A DNA stretch of 64,000 nt from Lederbergia citrisecunda (GTDB lineage Bacteria; Bacillota; Bacilli; Bacillales; Bacillaceae_C), in NCBI RefSeq assembly GCF_018343695.1, contig NZ_JAGYPJ010000001.1:1944223-2008222 (forward strand), read 5' to 3'. The position numbers and the translations under genes are program-made. A model generated the notes under the pieces. It saw nothing but the letters and a program-made list of their open reading frames with translations. It was not told the DNA's origin and did not search any database. This document shows, one piece after another, positions 17,980-28,916 of the stretch. Positions within the stretch are counted from its first letter, which is position 1; every line of letters begins with the position of its first letter.

Positions 17980-18009
17980 AGTTAGCGCTTTCATTGGTTT
18001 GGCATTATA
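17980..18009 (-). promoter_or_regulatory. Putative promoter and CcpA site (cre) for the MaoC-family gene
   Basis: TATAAT (18009-18004) is the -10. About ten bases downstream is TGAAAGCGCTAACT (17993-17980), matching the cre consensus TGWAANCGNTNWCA at 13 of 14 positions. A cre just after the start of transcription usually represses. The -35 element (TATAAC at 17-nt spacing) is poor. Confidence 0.5.
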
Positions 18010-18036
18010 ATACCATGAAATGAAACGTTATAGAAG

Positions 18037-18074
18037 CAAAAAAGCTGTTCCAATTCATATTCCTTGGAACAGCT
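18037..18074 (-). terminator. Terminator after mdh
   Basis: An 11-bp perfect stem AGCTGTTCCAA/TTGGAACAGCT, followed by TTTTTTG on the minus strand. Confidence 0.88.
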
Positions 18075-18086
18075 CTAAAAACAATA

Positions 18087-19025
18087 CTATGCAAGAACTT
18101 TCATAACTTCACGAACTGAATTTGCAGATTTCTCTAGAGCTGCTTTTTCATCTTCAGTAAGATCAAGTTCAATAATTTTTTCTATACCGTCTTTTCCAAG
18201 GATTGTTGGAACACCTAGATAGATGCCTTCAAATCCATACTCACCTTCAAGGTAAGCAATTGATGGAAGAACACGACGTTGATCTTTTACAATCGCTTCA
18301 ACCATTTCTACTAAAGAAGCAGCTGGAGCGTAATATGCACTACCATTACCTAATAAGTTGACGATTTCGCCGCCACCTTTTCTTGTTCTTTCAACAATGG
18401 CGTCAAGTCGTTCTTGAGGAATTAATTTCTCAAGTGGAATTCCACCTGCATAAGAATAACGGACAAGAGGAACCATATCATCTCCATGTCCTCCTAAAAC
18501 GAATCCTGTTACGTCTTTAACAGATAGATTTAATTCTTGAGCAACGAATGTACGGAAACGCGCAGTATCGAGAACTCCGGATTGACCAATTACACGATTT
18601 TTAGGAAAACCTGATTCTTTGAATACTGTATAGGTCATCGCATCTACAGGATTAGTGAGAACAATAATATAGCAGTTCGGGGAATTCTTCACGATTTCCT
18701 TCGTTACACTCTTCATAACTTTTTGGTTTATTTGTACCAAATCGTCACGGCTCATTCCTGGTTTACGCGCGATTCCTGCAGTGATTACAACGACATCAGA
18801 ATCCTTCGTATCTTCATAATTTGAAGTACCTGTAATGTTTGCATCGAATCCTTGAACAGGACCAGCTTCAAGCATATCAAGTGCTTTTCCTTTTGTCGGA
18901 TTTTCCATTTGAGGGATATCTACTAAAACAACGTCACCAAGTTCTTTTTGTGCGAGTAAAAATGCAGTGGTGGCTCCAGTAAAACCGCCGCCAATTACTG
19001 AAATCTTTTTCCGCTTCATTGCCAT
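18087..19025 (-). CDS. mdh: Malate dehydrogenase
   Basis: Oxidises malate to oxaloacetate with NAD+ in the TCA cycle. The 312-residue LDH-like enzyme has the dinucleotide-binding [11 protein letters not shown] near residues 12-22, DIPQ at the end of beta-2 (NAD preference), the substrate arginines in [16 protein letters not shown], and catalytic [12 protein letters not shown] (His near 180). Third gene of the citZ-icd-mdh group, but a 227-bp gap with a repeat separates it from icd. Confidence 0.96.
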   Translation of the reverse strand: MAMKRKKISVIGGGFTGATTAFLLAQKELGDVVLVDIPQMENPTKGKALDMLEAGPVQGFDANITGTSNYEDTKDSDVVVITAGIARKPGMSRDDLVQINQKVMKSVTKEIVKNSPNCYIIVLTNPVDAMTYTVFKESGFPKNRVIGQSGVLDTARFRTFVAQELNLSVKDVTGFVLGGHGDDMVPLVRYSYAGGIPLEKLIPQERLDAIVERTRKGGGEIVNLLGNGSAYYAPAASLVEMVEAIVKDQRRVLPSIAYLEGEYGFEGIYLGVPTILGKDGIEKIIELDLTEDEKAALEKSANSVREVMKVLA

Positions 19026-19135
19026 GAGAAATTCCCTTCTTTCATAAAATTAGGATTAGGTAGAAAAGCGAGCGCATCCGCTTTGGCGGTTTGCGCTCGT
19101 GTATATTGCATATTATATGACGCAGGCCCTATCGA

Positions 19136-19249
19136 TTAGAGATCTTTAGACCATTTTACTATGATAAGTTAACATTGATTGCCTTTCAGCTCACTCTGTT
19201 TTTTCACCTCAGTCAAAGAGATCCTAATGTCGATGGAAGGCACTTACGC
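19136..19249. repeat. Repeat family R1, copy B
   Basis: Degenerate copy of the family with ACTATGATAAGTTAACATTG, CACCTCAGTCAAAG and GTCGATGGAAGGCACTT, located between icd and mdh. It interrupts an otherwise compact TCA-cycle operon. Confidence 0.55.
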
Positions 19250-19252
19250 AAA

Positions 19253-20524
19253 TTAAGCCATATTTTCGATCAATGCTGTTGCGAACTCAGAAGTTTTAAC
19301 TTCTGTTGCACCTTCCATGAGGCGTGCAAAGTCGTAAGTAACAACTTTTGATTCGATAGTTTTTTCAACTGATTTAATGATTAAGTCAGCTGCTTCATTC
19401 CATCCAAGATGCTCAAGCATGAGGACACCTGAAAGAAGGACTGAAGATGGATTTACTTTATCAAGTCCTGCGTATTTTGGAGCTGTACCATGAGTTGCTT
19501 CAAAAATCGCGTGACCTGTTTCATAGTTGATGTTTGCACCAGGTGCAATTCCAATTCCACCTACTTGAGCAGCAAGTGCATCGGAAATATAGTCTCCGTT
19601 CAAGTTCATTGTAGCCACTACATCAAACTCTTTCGGACGAGTTAAAATTTGTTGTAGGAAAATATCAGCGATGGAGTCTTTAATGATAATTTTTCCAGCA
19701 GCTTCTGCATCGGACTGAGCTTTATTTGCTGCATCAGTTCCTTGCTCCGCTTTAATTCTGTCATATTGATCCCAAGTGAATACTTTGTCACCGAATTCTT
19801 CTTCGGCAAGCTCATATCCCCAATTTTTAAACGCACCTTCCGTAAATTTCATGATGTTACCTTTATGAACAAGTGTTACGGATTTGCGTCCTTCTTTAAT
19901 GGCATAATTGATTGCCGCACGAACTAGACGTTTAGTACCTTCAGCAGATACAGGTTTGATTCCAATTCCAGAAGTTTCAGGGAAACGAATTTTGTTAACT
20001 CCCATTTCTTCTTGAAGGAATTTAATTACTTTTTTAACTTCGTCAGAGCCTTCTTTATACTCAATACCTGCATAGATATCTTCTGTATTTTCACGGAAAA
20101 TAACCATGTCTGTATCTTCAGGACGCTTAATTGGTGAAGGAACACCTTGGAAATAGCGAACCGGACGTAAGCATACAAATAAATCAAGCTCTTGACGTAG
20201 AGCAACGTTTAATGAACGGATTCCACCGCCGATAGGTGTTGTAAGTGGTCCTTTAATCGCAATAAAGTATTCACGAATTGTATCAAGTGTTTCTTCAGGA
20301 AGCCATTCGCCAAATTTATTGAATGCTTTTTCTCCTGCATACACTTCTTTCCATTCGATTTTCTTTTCGCCTGCATAAGCTTTTTCAACTGCTGCATCCA
20401 TTACTCTTTGAGCTGCAGCCCAAATGTCAGGACCGATCCCGTCTCCTTCAATAAAAGGGATGATTGGGTTATTAGGTGTATGTAAAACACCATTTTCTAC
20501 AGTAATTTTTTCACCTTGTGACAT
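19253..20524 (-). CDS. icd: Isocitrate dehydrogenase (NADP-dependent)
   Basis: Converts isocitrate to 2-oxoglutarate and CO2 with reduction of NADP+. It has 423 residues, the normal length. The substrate loop is [30 protein letters not shown] (with the phosphorylatable-type serine in RSLN), and YAGIEY and the metal-binding ...[17 protein letters not shown] follow. HGTAPKYAG ends the cofactor site. Start ATG follows CAGGAGGG. It lies 69 bp after citZ. Confidence 0.97.
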   Translation of the reverse strand: MSQGEKITVENGVLHTPNNPIIPFIEGDGIGPDIWAAAQRVMDAAVEKAYAGEKKIEWKEVYAGEKAFNKFGEWLPEETLDTIREYFIAIKGPLTTPIGGGIRSLNVALRQELDLFVCLRPVRYFQGVPSPIKRPEDTDMVIFRENTEDIYAGIEYKEGSDEVKKVIKFLQEEMGVNKIRFPETSGIGIKPVSAEGTKRLVRAAINYAIKEGRKSVTLVHKGNIMKFTEGAFKNWGYELAEEEFGDKVFTWDQYDRIKAEQGTDAANKAQSDAEAAGKIIIKDSIADIFLQQILTRPKEFDVVATMNLNGDYISDALAAQVGGIGIAPGANINYETGHAIFEATHGTAPKYAGLDKVNPSSVLLSGVLMLEHLGWNEAADLIIKSVEKTIESKVVTYDFARLMEGATEVKTSEFATALIENMA

Positions 20525-20592
20525 AAATTTTCCCTCCTGTTACAATCTCAACTACTAATATTATCAGAAAAACTGACTATTTTCTATATAAG

Positions 20593-21711
20593 TCAATTTC
20601 TCTCATCGACTGGTACATAGTTTCTTAATCCTGGGCCTGTATATTCGGCACGTGGACGGATCAAGCGGTTATTCTCATATTGTTCAAGAATATGCGCAAG
20701 CCAACCTGATACACGCGATACAGCAAAGATTGGTGTAAATAAATCATGATCAATTCCTAAGCTATGATAAACAGAAGCTGAATAGAAATCTACATTTGGT
20801 GGCAATGGCTTTTGAGAAGTAAATACTTCATGGACTTTTGCAGAAATTTCATACCACTGAGGCTCGCCTGTAACTTCTGTAAGTTTCTTCGACATTTCTT
20901 GTAAATGTTTAGCACGAGGATCACCTTTACGGTAAACGCGATGTCCGAAGCCCATAATTTTTTCTTTATTACTTAGCTTGTCCAAAACATATTTTTCAGC
21001 ATTTTCTGGGCTGCCAATTTCAGACAACATTTTCATAACTTGTTCATTAGCTCCACCGTGTAGTGGTCCTTTTAATGCTCCGATAGCAGCAGTAATTCCT
21101 GAGTAAACATCGGAAAGAGTAGCTACACAAACACGCGCAGTAAAAGTAGAAGCATTTAGCTCATGGTCTGCATGAAGAACCAACGCTTTATTAAAAGCCT
21201 CGACTTCAATTTGTTCAGGCTCTTTCCCTTTTAGCATGTAAAGGAAGTTTTCTGCAAAACTGAGGTCCTTACGCGGAGCAATTGGAGTTAGCCCTTTTCT
21301 AACTCGAGCAAAAGCTGCTACGATAGTAGGCATTTTTGCTTGTAGACGAATAGCTTTTCTATAATTTGCTTCTTTATCCATCACATCTGCTTCTTCATCG
21401 TAAAGGCCAAGAGCAGAAACTGCTGTACGCAGGGCAGCCATTGGATGAACCTTATCGATTGGATATGTTTTAAAGCTATCAATTATTTCTTGAGGAAGGT
21501 CCATATTATCCGCTAATTGTTGTTTAAGCTCTTGTAGCTGTTCACTATTTGGCAATTCCAAGTGCCATAGTAAGTAAATGATTTCTTCAAAGCTGGCTTT
21601 TTCGGCTAAGTCATCGATATTATAACCAACATATGTAAGAGTGTCGTCTATGATTGAACTTATAGAGGACGTAGTTGCAACTATTCCTTCTAAACCACTT
21701 GTTGCTGTCAT
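20593..21711 (-). CDS. citZ: Citrate synthase
   Basis: Condenses oxaloacetate and acetyl-CoA at the entry of the TCA cycle. The 372 residues from MTATSGLEGIVATTSSIS match the short Gram-positive type. Catalytic His residues lie in LHGGANEQVM and FGHRVYRKGDPRAK; the aspartate is in HEVFTSQKPLPPNVDFYSA. The ATG at 21711 follows AAAGGAGAG; the frame runs 12 codons further up without support. First gene of citZ-icd-mdh, with a promoter covered by a dyad. Confidence 0.96.
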   Translation of the reverse strand: MTATSGLEGIVATTSSISSIIDDTLTYVGYNIDDLAEKASFEEIIYLLWHLELPNSEQLQELKQQLADNMDLPQEIIDSFKTYPIDKVHPMAALRTAVSALGLYDEEADVMDKEANYRKAIRLQAKMPTIVAAFARVRKGLTPIAPRKDLSFAENFLYMLKGKEPEQIEVEAFNKALVLHADHELNASTFTARVCVATLSDVYSGITAAIGALKGPLHGGANEQVMKMLSEIGSPENAEKYVLDKLSNKEKIMGFGHRVYRKGDPRAKHLQEMSKKLTEVTGEPQWYEISAKVHEVFTSQKPLPPNVDFYSASVYHSLGIDHDLFTPIFAVSRVSGWLAHILEQYENNRLIRPRAEYTGPGLRNYVPVDERN

Positions 21712-21821
21712 AAAAAAAATCTCTCCTTTATCTTTCTTTTCTAACATAAATAAAATTTAGCATTGTAAATATATGCTGTTAAAATCTTGATAAAAAGATA
21801 GTGTGGATGCATACATATTCT

Positions 21822-21851
21822 ATTATAGACAATTCATTTATCTTGTCTATA
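21822..21851 (-). promoter_or_regulatory. citZ promoter overlapped by a 9-bp inverted repeat
   Basis: The minus strand has TAGACA (21849-21844), a 16-nt spacer and TATAAT (21827-21822). A perfect dyad TATAGACAA-N10-TTGTCTATA (21824-21851) covers both elements. This is the expected place for a repressor; CcpC controls citZ in B. subtilis, so it is the first candidate, but the sequence is not the textbook ATAA-N7-TTAT box. A weak cre-like TGAAAACGCTTATG lies at 21912-21925. No gene occurs in 21748-22079. Confidence 0.65.
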
Positions 21852-22079
21852 AATTCATTCCATGTATTCTTCTTCCTTAGACATTATAACCAAATCTTTT
21901 GTCTTTGGAAATGAAAACGCTTATGAGCATTTATTTATTTGGATAACTTAATTAAAATCATAGTTGAAATTCCCTATGTTGTTTGAAAAGAAATCAACAT
22001 AGTTTAACGAAGCCAACGGGATTAAAAAAATGATATAATAATGGAAAATATTAAAGTGATTACAAAGTGAGGTGGCTAT

Positions 22080-23204
22080 GTGAAGCGTGAGAATATTGAT
22101 AAAATAATTCGATTTTTACTTGTGGTAGGAGTCGTAGTTATTTCCCTAATGTTACTTTATTATATTTCAAAAGTAACATATCCCTTCATCATAGCAATCG
22201 TGATTGCTATGATCATCAATCCTGCTGTTCACTTCTTAGAAAAAAGCTGGAAGTTTCCTAGAGTCTTAGCTGTTCTAACTTCATTACTTCTGTTAATCGC
22301 GATATTTACCGGCCTAATCACGCTACTGATTGCGGAAATTGTGTCGGGAGCAACTTATTTCTCCAACGTTGTACCAGAACATGTGAAAACATTAATCAAT
22401 TACTTTGAAGATCTTTTTGCTGGACAAGTCATTCCATTTTATAACAAAATCGCAAGTATGTTTAAGGGGCTTGATAGTGGCCAGCAAGAAACCATAATGG
22501 AAAGTATAAAAAACACTGGCAACAAAATAACGGAAAGCGCGACAGTTTTTTTGCAAAATTTCTTTTTAAAGCTTCCTGCACTCGTGTCATGGATTCCGAA
22601 TGCCGCGACTGTGCTTGTCTTTTCTTTACTTGCAACATTTTTCATAAGCAAAGATTGGGAAAAACTTACAATTTGGTTTAGTCGCTTTATTCCCGAGAAG
22701 GCAAAATCGAGTGGAAAAACTGTTTTTGCAGATTTAAAAAAAGCACTTGTTGGATTTATTAAAGCCCAATTGACGCTAATTTCGATTACGCTTGTAATCG
22801 TATTAATTGGACTTCTAATATTACGTGTGAATTATGCCATCACGATTGCACTTATTACAGGGATCGTGGATTTACTTCCTTATTTAGGTACGGGAACTGT
22901 TTTTATCCCATGGATTATTTACGAGATTTTAACTGGGAATTATGGGCTGGCACTAGGTCTCGGTATTCTGTACACGGTCGTCGTCGTTCAACGACAAGTA
23001 ATGGAACCTAAAATCCTATCTTCAAATATTGGTTTGAATCCTTTAGCAACCCTTGTTGCCTTATTTGTTGGTTTTAAGCTTATTGGATTTTTAGGTCTTA
23101 TCCTAGGTCCTGTAACACTCGTTTTAATCACTACCCTTCATAGAGCAAATGTCTTCAAAGATGTTTGGAATTATATTAATGGAACACCACCAATCATAAA
23201 GTAA
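22080..23204 (+). CDS. ytvI: AI-2E family transporter YtvI
   Basis: A 374-residue membrane protein of the AI-2 exporter/YdiK-PerM family. Hydrophobic segments lie at about 10-50 (two), 62-90, 160-185 and five more in 230-360. The family motifs VDLLPYLGTGTVFIPWIIYEILTG and the C-terminal LGLILGPVTLVLI are present. Substrate unknown in Bacillus. Starts at GTG with GAGGTGG five to six bases upstream. It is on the plus strand, divergent from citZ; TATAAT near 22034 may be its -10. Confidence 0.9.
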   Translation: MKRENIDKIIRFLLVVGVVVISLMLLYYISKVTYPFIIAIVIAMIINPAVHFLEKSWKFPRVLAVLTSLLLLIAIFTGLITLLIAEIVSGATYFSNVVPEHVKTLINYFEDLFAGQVIPFYNKIASMFKGLDSGQQETIMESIKNTGNKITESATVFLQNFFLKLPALVSWIPNAATVLVFSLLATFFISKDWEKLTIWFSRFIPEKAKSSGKTVFADLKKALVGFIKAQLTLISITLVIVLIGLLILRVNYAITIALITGIVDLLPYLGTGTVFIPWIIYEILTGNYGLALGLGILYTVVVVQRQVMEPKILSSNIGLNPLATLVALFVGFKLIGFLGLILGPVTLVLITTLHRANVFKDVWNYINGTPPIIK

Positions 23205-23235
23205 AAGAGACTATATTGTAGAATTTCAGACTGTA

Positions 23236-23340
23236 AAAAAACGCTTGCTTTCTTCATTGCTCACCTTCTTGTGGTGTTCATGCCATGTATGGCAACTCCG
23301 CTACACAGAAGGCTTGCACCTCGAAAGACAAGCGTTTTAA
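23236..23340. terminator. Long imperfect hairpin between convergent ytvI and fxsA
   Basis: AAAACGCTTG (23238-23247) pairs with CAAGCGTTTT (23329-23338). The inner arms also pair in part (CTTTC/GAAAG, CCTTCT/AGAAGG), and a terminal GCCATGTATGGC stem-loop caps it. T and A tracts flank both sides, so it can terminate both convergent genes. At ~100 nt it is far larger than the other terminators here. Confidence 0.6.
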
Positions 23341-23386
23341 CTTGTTTGAACGTAGTCTACAAACTGAGAGCCACCATAGTAAACTC

Positions 23387-23773
23387 TTATCTATAAATAT
23401 AAATTTGTTTTCGACTAATCCATTTCTTTATCAATTTTAATAAAAATGGTCTCATGGCATATCTTGAAACGGGAAGTAGAAGTAACAATCCCATGATGTC
23501 AGTTAAGAATCCAGGTGTTAACAATAGTAAACCACCTGCTAGAATACAGACCCCATCTAGCATAGCATTTCCCGGGGGAATTCCAGAGCGCAATTCGTTT
23601 TGTACTCTTCTTAAAGCTTCTAATCCTTGCTTTTTGGCAAAATAGGCTCCCACGATCCCCGTAAGGATAATTAACCCTACTGTTGGAAGTACACCAATCG
23701 TTTTTCCAGAAAGAATAAACAAACCAATTTCTATTGCTGGAATAACAATGAAAAGTAAAATAATGAATCTCAA
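23387..23773 (-). CDS. fxsA: FxsA family membrane protein
   Basis: A 128-residue protein with an N-terminal membrane segment (about 3-20), a second at 26-46 (TVGLIILTGIVGAYFAKKQGLEALRRVQ, the family signature) and a third at about 72-95 (ILAGGLLLLTPGFLTDIMGLLLLLP). It ends in a basic tail, RPFLLKLIKKWISRKQ. FxsA in E. coli relieves phage T7 exclusion by F plasmid; in Bacillus its role is unknown. Monocistronic, facing ytvI. Confidence 0.9.
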   Translation of the reverse strand: MRFIILLFIVIPAIEIGLFILSGKTIGVLPTVGLIILTGIVGAYFAKKQGLEALRRVQNELRSGIPPGNAMLDGVCILAGGLLLLTPGFLTDIMGLLLLLPVSRYAMRPFLLKLIKKWISRKQIYIYR

Positions 23774-23831
23774 TTTGTTTCACTTCTCTCGTCGATTTTT
23801 TTACATTATAACATTTTCTTGCAAGAAAAAT

Positions 23832-23865
23832 AAAAATGCCGGACTGAGTCTGAGTCCGGCATTTT
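23832..23865 (-). terminator. Terminator of the pfkA-pyk transcript
   Basis: A perfect 14-bp stem, AAAAATGCCGGACT/AGTCCGGCATTTTT. It lies about 90 bp after the pyk stop, on the far side of the R2 copy. Confidence 0.85.
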
Positions 23866-23874
23866 TACATTTTT

Positions 23875-23950
23875 AGGCTTTGTTAAACTGGTATGTTGTT
23901 TTCCACTACCATTAACTTAGCGTGAAATAAACAATGAGCATTTACAAAGC
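23875..23950. repeat. Short copy of repeat family R2
   Basis: AGGCTTTGTTAAAC...TTTACAAAGC ends form imperfect inverted repeats; the interior TATGTTGTTTTCC and AACAATGAGC match the block at 3499-3579. It lies between the pyk stop codon and its terminator, so it would be transcribed. Confidence 0.5.
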
Positions 23951-23956
23951 GAATTT

Positions 23957-25717
23957 TTAAAGTACACTTGCATGTCCGTTGTATATAATTCCACGTGTAG
24001 CATCGACTGTGATGTCTTGACCATCTTTAATGATCTTGGTTGCATCTTCAACACCAACGATCACAGGAATTCCCAAGTTTATACCTACTACTGCTGCATG
24101 ACTTGTTAATCCACCTTCTTCTGTGATTAAAGCAGAACAATTTTCTAAAAGAGATACCATTTCTCTATCCGTTCCGATTGCAACCATGACAGAACCTGGA
24201 ACGATCTTTTCTTTTGCTTCCATCGCATCCTTCACAATTACAGCCTTACCGAATGCTGATTTTCTTCCAATGCCTTGTCCTTTCGCCAAAACATCACCGA
24301 CAACATGGACCTTCATTAAATTAGTTGTCCCTTTTTCGCCTACCGGAACGCCACCTGTAATAATGATAAGATCTCCATGTTGGACTAAGCCTGTATTTAA
24401 GCTTTCCTCTACTGCGCGCTCAAGCATTTCATCCGTAGTTGAAACTTTTTGCCCCATTTGAGGGTATACACCCCATTTTAAGGAAAGCCTACGTACGATC
24501 GCCTCATTATATGTAACGGCGATAATTGGAGCTTTAGGGCGATATTTTGAAATCATACGAGCTGTATGGCCGCTTTCAGTCGGCGCTACAATCGCACTAA
24601 CTTCTAAATTAATTGCAGTATGTGCAACAGATTGACAAATCGCATCTGTCATATTTGGCTCGCTGTTTTTTCTTAAATAAGTCAAAATTTCTTGATAATT
24701 GAGTGCTTTTTCAGTAGAAACTGCAATATTATGCATCGTTTGAACAGCTTCCACAGGGTAAGAACCAGCAGCTGTTTCGCCAGAAAGCATGACTGCATCA
24801 GTTCCATCAAAAATAGCATTTGCAACGTCACTTGCTTCGGCTCTAGTAGGTCTAGGGTTGCGTTGCATAGAGTCAAGCATTTGTGTAGCTGTGATAACTG
24901 GCTTTCCTACTTCATTACATTTTCGGATCAATTGCTTTTGAACTAGAGGAACTGCCTCTGTAGGAATTTCTACACCTAAATCTCCACGTGCTACCATTAA
25001 TCCGTCAGAAACGGCTAAAATCTCATCGATATTGTCTACGCCTTCCTGATTTTCAATCTTAGGAATAATATTGATATAGGAACCGCCATTTTCTTCGAGA
25101 AGTTGTCTAATTTCTAAAACATCCGTTGCCCTTCTTACGAACGAAGCTGCGATGAAATCAACACCTTGCTCAATTCCAAATAAAATATCTTTCGCATCTT
25201 TCTCCGTCATTCCCGGAAGATTGACAGATACACCAGGAACATTTACACCCTTTTTATTTTTCAAAATACCGCTATTTAATACTTTCGTTACAATTTCACT
25301 TGATTCTCTCTTAATTTCTACCACTTCAAGACCAATTAAGCCGTCATCCAATAGGATTTTTGAACCTTTATGAACATCATTGATTAATCCTGGATAAGAA
25401 ATTGAGAATTTTTCTTCCGTTCCCTCTACTTCTTCCATGGCAACGATGACGCTCGTACCTTCTTTAAGTTCAATGGATCCATCTTTCATGTCGTGTGTTC
25501 TAATTTCAGGACCTTTTGTATCTAATAAAATTCCAATATTTTTTCCGGTTTTTTTTGCAGCTTCTCGAATATTAATGATTCTATTTAAATGTTCTTGATG
25601 ATCACCATGTGAAAAATTTAAACGGGCTACATTCATTCCTGCATTAATTAAATTAAGAAGTGTTTCTGGATTTTCACTTGCCGGTCCTATCGTACAAACT
25701 ATTTTTGTCTTCTTCAT
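23957..25717 (-). CDS. pyk: Pyruvate kinase with extra C-terminal PEP-utiliser domain
   Basis: Last step of glycolysis: PEP + ADP to pyruvate + ATP. The 586 residues are longer than the ~470 of E. coli because of the Bacillus-type extra domain (about 475-586, [32 protein letters not shown]... [27 protein letters not shown]), which resembles the phosphohistidine domain of PEP synthase. Core motifs: [20 protein letters not shown], the signature [11 protein letters not shown] and [12 protein letters not shown]. Follows pfkA on the same strand; both are commonly co-transcribed. Confidence 0.97.
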   Translation of the reverse strand: MKKTKIVCTIGPASENPETLLNLINAGMNVARLNFSHGDHQEHLNRIINIREAAKKTGKNIGILLDTKGPEIRTHDMKDGSIELKEGTSVIVAMEEVEGTEEKFSISYPGLINDVHKGSKILLDDGLIGLEVVEIKRESSEIVTKVLNSGILKNKKGVNVPGVSVNLPGMTEKDAKDILFGIEQGVDFIAASFVRRATDVLEIRQLLEENGGSYINIIPKIENQEGVDNIDEILAVSDGLMVARGDLGVEIPTEAVPLVQKQLIRKCNEVGKPVITATQMLDSMQRNPRPTRAEASDVANAIFDGTDAVMLSGETAAGSYPVEAVQTMHNIAVSTEKALNYQEILTYLRKNSEPNMTDAICQSVAHTAINLEVSAIVAPTESGHTARMISKYRPKAPIIAVTYNEAIVRRLSLKWGVYPQMGQKVSTTDEMLERAVEESLNTGLVQHGDLIIITGGVPVGEKGTTNLMKVHVVGDVLAKGQGIGRKSAFGKAVIVKDAMEAKEKIVPGSVMVAIGTDREMVSLLENCSALITEEGGLTSHAAVVGINLGIPVIVGVEDATKIIKDGQDITVDATRGIIYNGHASVL

Positions 25718-25898
25718 GTTTATTTCCTCCTAAGATCTCAGACGCTTGCTACATATGTAAGAGTTGATCACATCAATGACTATTTGGCGGTATCGATTTA
25801 TTTTTCTATTATATCTGTAAGATAACATCCGCCGTCGTTATCTATAAGAAAGTTTCCCCTAAATCTATTATCTAATGGTAATTCCCTAACGCTGGATG

Positions 25899-26894
<996 letters not shown>

Positions 26895-26996
26895 TTAGTT
26901 TTTATAATATGTAAAAATATATTTTAATTAATTTAAAAATACCATTTTATCGACAGTTTCTCAAATTTTTCATAGAATCGCTATATAAGCATTAAA

Positions 26997-27025
26997 GAAG
27001 GCATTGCGCAATAGGCAATACCTTA
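26997..27025 (-). terminator. Probable terminator after accA
   Basis: AAGGCATTGC pairs with GCAATACCTT; the following minus-strand TTCTTTAAT is a weak T-tract, so read-through into pfkA is possible. Confidence 0.6.
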
Positions 27026-28003
27026 AGAGTGAATATTTTCATATCGATTTATTTCTGTATATTTACCCATACGTTTATATTTTTGATATCGGTCTTCAAT
27101 AAGCTTTTCGACCGGGACCGATTGAAGCTGTTGAAGAGCTTTTAATAAAACTTTATCAATTGCCTGCGCTTGGCCTTCAACATCTTTATGGGCCCCACCT
27201 TTTATTTCTGGAATGATTTCATCAATAATTCCTAGTTCTTTTAAATCAGGCGCTGTAATTCTCATCGCTTCCGCAGCCTTTTTAGCTTGAGAAGCATCCT
27301 TCCATAAAATAGATGCTGCTCCCTCTGGAGTAATGACGGAATAAGTAGAATTCTCAAGCATGAAAATACGATCGCCAACCCCTAAGGCAAGGGCACCACC
27401 ACTGCCACCTTCTCCAGTTACAATACAAACTATCGGAACCTTAAGCCCGGCCATTTCAAACAGATTTCTTGCTATCGCTTCACTTTGTCCTCGTTCTTCA
27501 GCAGCTTTTCCAGGATAAGCACCTTTCGTATCAATGAAGCATATAATTGGACGGTTAAATTTCTCCGCTTGCTTCATGAGACGCAACGCCTTCCTATATC
27601 CTTCTGGATGAGGCATTCCGAAATTACGGCGGATATTTTCTTTCGTATCCCTTCCACGTTGGTGACCAACAATAGTCACTGGAATACCTTTATACTTTGC
27701 GATTCCACCAACTAGGGCAGTATCATCACCGAACACTCTATCTCCATGAAGTTCAAGAAAATCTGTAAAAAGTAAATCTACATAGTCCAGTGTTGTTGGT
27801 CTATTAGCATGTCTTGCAACTTGTACACGATCCCATGGAGCCATATTATCATATATATCTTTTTCAAGTTTTTCTAAACGTGCTTCTAGTTTATCTATTT
27901 CCTCAGACAAATCCACTTCGGAGTTTTTAGTGAACTCCCTGAGTTCCGCAATTTTATTTCGCAGTTCAAGTACAGGTTTTTCAAATTCCAATCCACTTAC
28001 CAT
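27023..28003 (-). CDS. accA: Acetyl-CoA carboxylase carboxyltransferase subunit alpha
   Basis: With AccD transfers CO2 from biotin-BCCP to acetyl-CoA, producing malonyl-CoA for fatty acid synthesis. 326 residues, beginning [18 protein letters not shown]; crotonase-fold motifs [40 protein letters not shown] are intact. The ATG overlaps the accD stop (ATGGTAA), giving tight coupling and a 1:1 ratio. Confidence 0.97.
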   Translation of the reverse strand: MVSGLEFEKPVLELRNKIAELREFTKNSEVDLSEEIDKLEARLEKLEKDIYDNMAPWDRVQVARHANRPTTLDYVDLLFTDFLELHGDRVFGDDTALVGGIAKYKGIPVTIVGHQRGRDTKENIRRNFGMPHPEGYRKALRLMKQAEKFNRPIICFIDTKGAYPGKAAEERGQSEAIARNLFEMAGLKVPIVCIVTGEGGSGGALALGVGDRIFMLENSTYSVITPEGAASILWKDASQAKKAAEAMRITAPDLKELGIIDEIIPEIKGGAHKDVEGQAQAIDKVLLKALQQLQSVPVEKLIEDRYQKYKRMGKYTEINRYENIHS

Positions 28004-28866
28004 ATGAGCTCACCTTCTTGCTGATGGATTTCTAGTACAGTTGTTAGTTTTTCTTTAATATCTTGGCGGTGGATAACGGCATCAAGCTGACCATGATCAA
28101 GAAGAAACTCAGCTGTTTGAAAATCGTCAGGAAGCTCTTCTCTTATTGTTTGCTCAATGACTCGACGGCCAGCAAATCCAATTAATGCTCCCGGTTCAGC
28201 AAAATTAAAATCTCCCAATGAAGCAAAGCTTGCTGAAACTCCACCAGTGGTAGGATGTGTCATAAATGAAATGATTAACCCACCCTTATCGCTAAACATT
28301 TTTAACGCTGCGCTAGTTTTAGCCATTTGCATTAGCGATAAAACGCCTTCTTGCATCCTTGCTCCACCCGATGCTGTAAAAATTAAAAAAGGCACGTCGA
28401 GCTTAGCGGCTTCCTCAATTGCCCTTGCTATTTTTTCACCTACAACTGAGCCCATGCTTCCCATTCTAAAATGTGAATCCATAATCGCAATAACAACGTT
28501 GAAGCCATTAATGGAACCAGTTCCTGTTAATATGGCCTCATCCAAATTCGTATTTTTCTTATCTTTTTCAAGCTTTTCTAAATATCCTGGGAATTCGAGT
28601 GGATTTGCAGATGCAATTTTCTCTTCAAATGCAACGAATGATCCTTCATCAATCAGACTTTCCACTCGCTCATATGCAGTCATTCTCATATGATGGTCAC
28701 AATGCAGACACACCTTTAAGTTTTTTTGCAAATCCTTTGTATACATGATTTTTCTACATTCTGGACATTTAGTCATAATTCCTTCTGGAACATCTTGTTT
28801 TGATGCTTCCGAAGGAATGGCAGCATATTTTTTCTTTTTAGGTTTAGAAAAAAGGTCCTTTAACAA
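27997..28866 (-). CDS. accD: Acetyl-CoA carboxylase carboxyltransferase subunit beta
   Basis: Partner of AccA, 289 residues. N-terminal zinc ribbon CPECRK...CLHCDHH (about 34-56) followed by the carboxyltransferase domain with [33 protein letters not shown] and [12 protein letters not shown]. The start is a TTG at 28866 with AGGGGGA upstream, giving the [16 protein letters not shown]-terminus typical of Bacillus. Zinc-ligand Cys are all present. Confidence 0.96.
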   Translation of the reverse strand: MLKDLFSKPKKKKYAAIPSEASKQDVPEGIMTKCPECRKIMYTKDLQKNLKVCLHCDHHMRMTAYERVESLIDEGSFVAFEEKIASANPLEFPGYLEKLEKDKKNTNLDEAILTGTGSINGFNVVIAIMDSHFRMGSMGSVVGEKIARAIEEAAKLDVPFLIFTASGGARMQEGVLSLMQMAKTSAALKMFSDKGGLIISFMTHPTTGGVSASFASLGDFNFAEPGALIGFAGRRVIEQTIREELPDDFQTAEFLLDHGQLDAVIHRQDIKEKLTTVLEIHQQEGELIW

Positions 28867-28890
28867 TCTGAGTCCCCCTAAAACGACTTT

Positions 28891-28906
28891 TATTAACTAG
28901 TTAGTA
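28891..28906. promoter_or_regulatory. Palindrome between the FadR-type regulator and accD
   Basis: TATTAACTAGTTAGTA is palindromic at 14 of 16 positions around TAACTAGTTA. It lies between a GntR/FadR-type gene and accD, so it is a candidate operator for that regulator. It does not match the FapR box as I know it. Confidence 0.35.
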
Positions 28907-28916
28907 TTTTAATCTT

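Noticed and set aside
28157-28693. 178-aa plus-strand reading frame
   Set aside because: Antisense shadow of accD, low-complexity and without a ribosome site.
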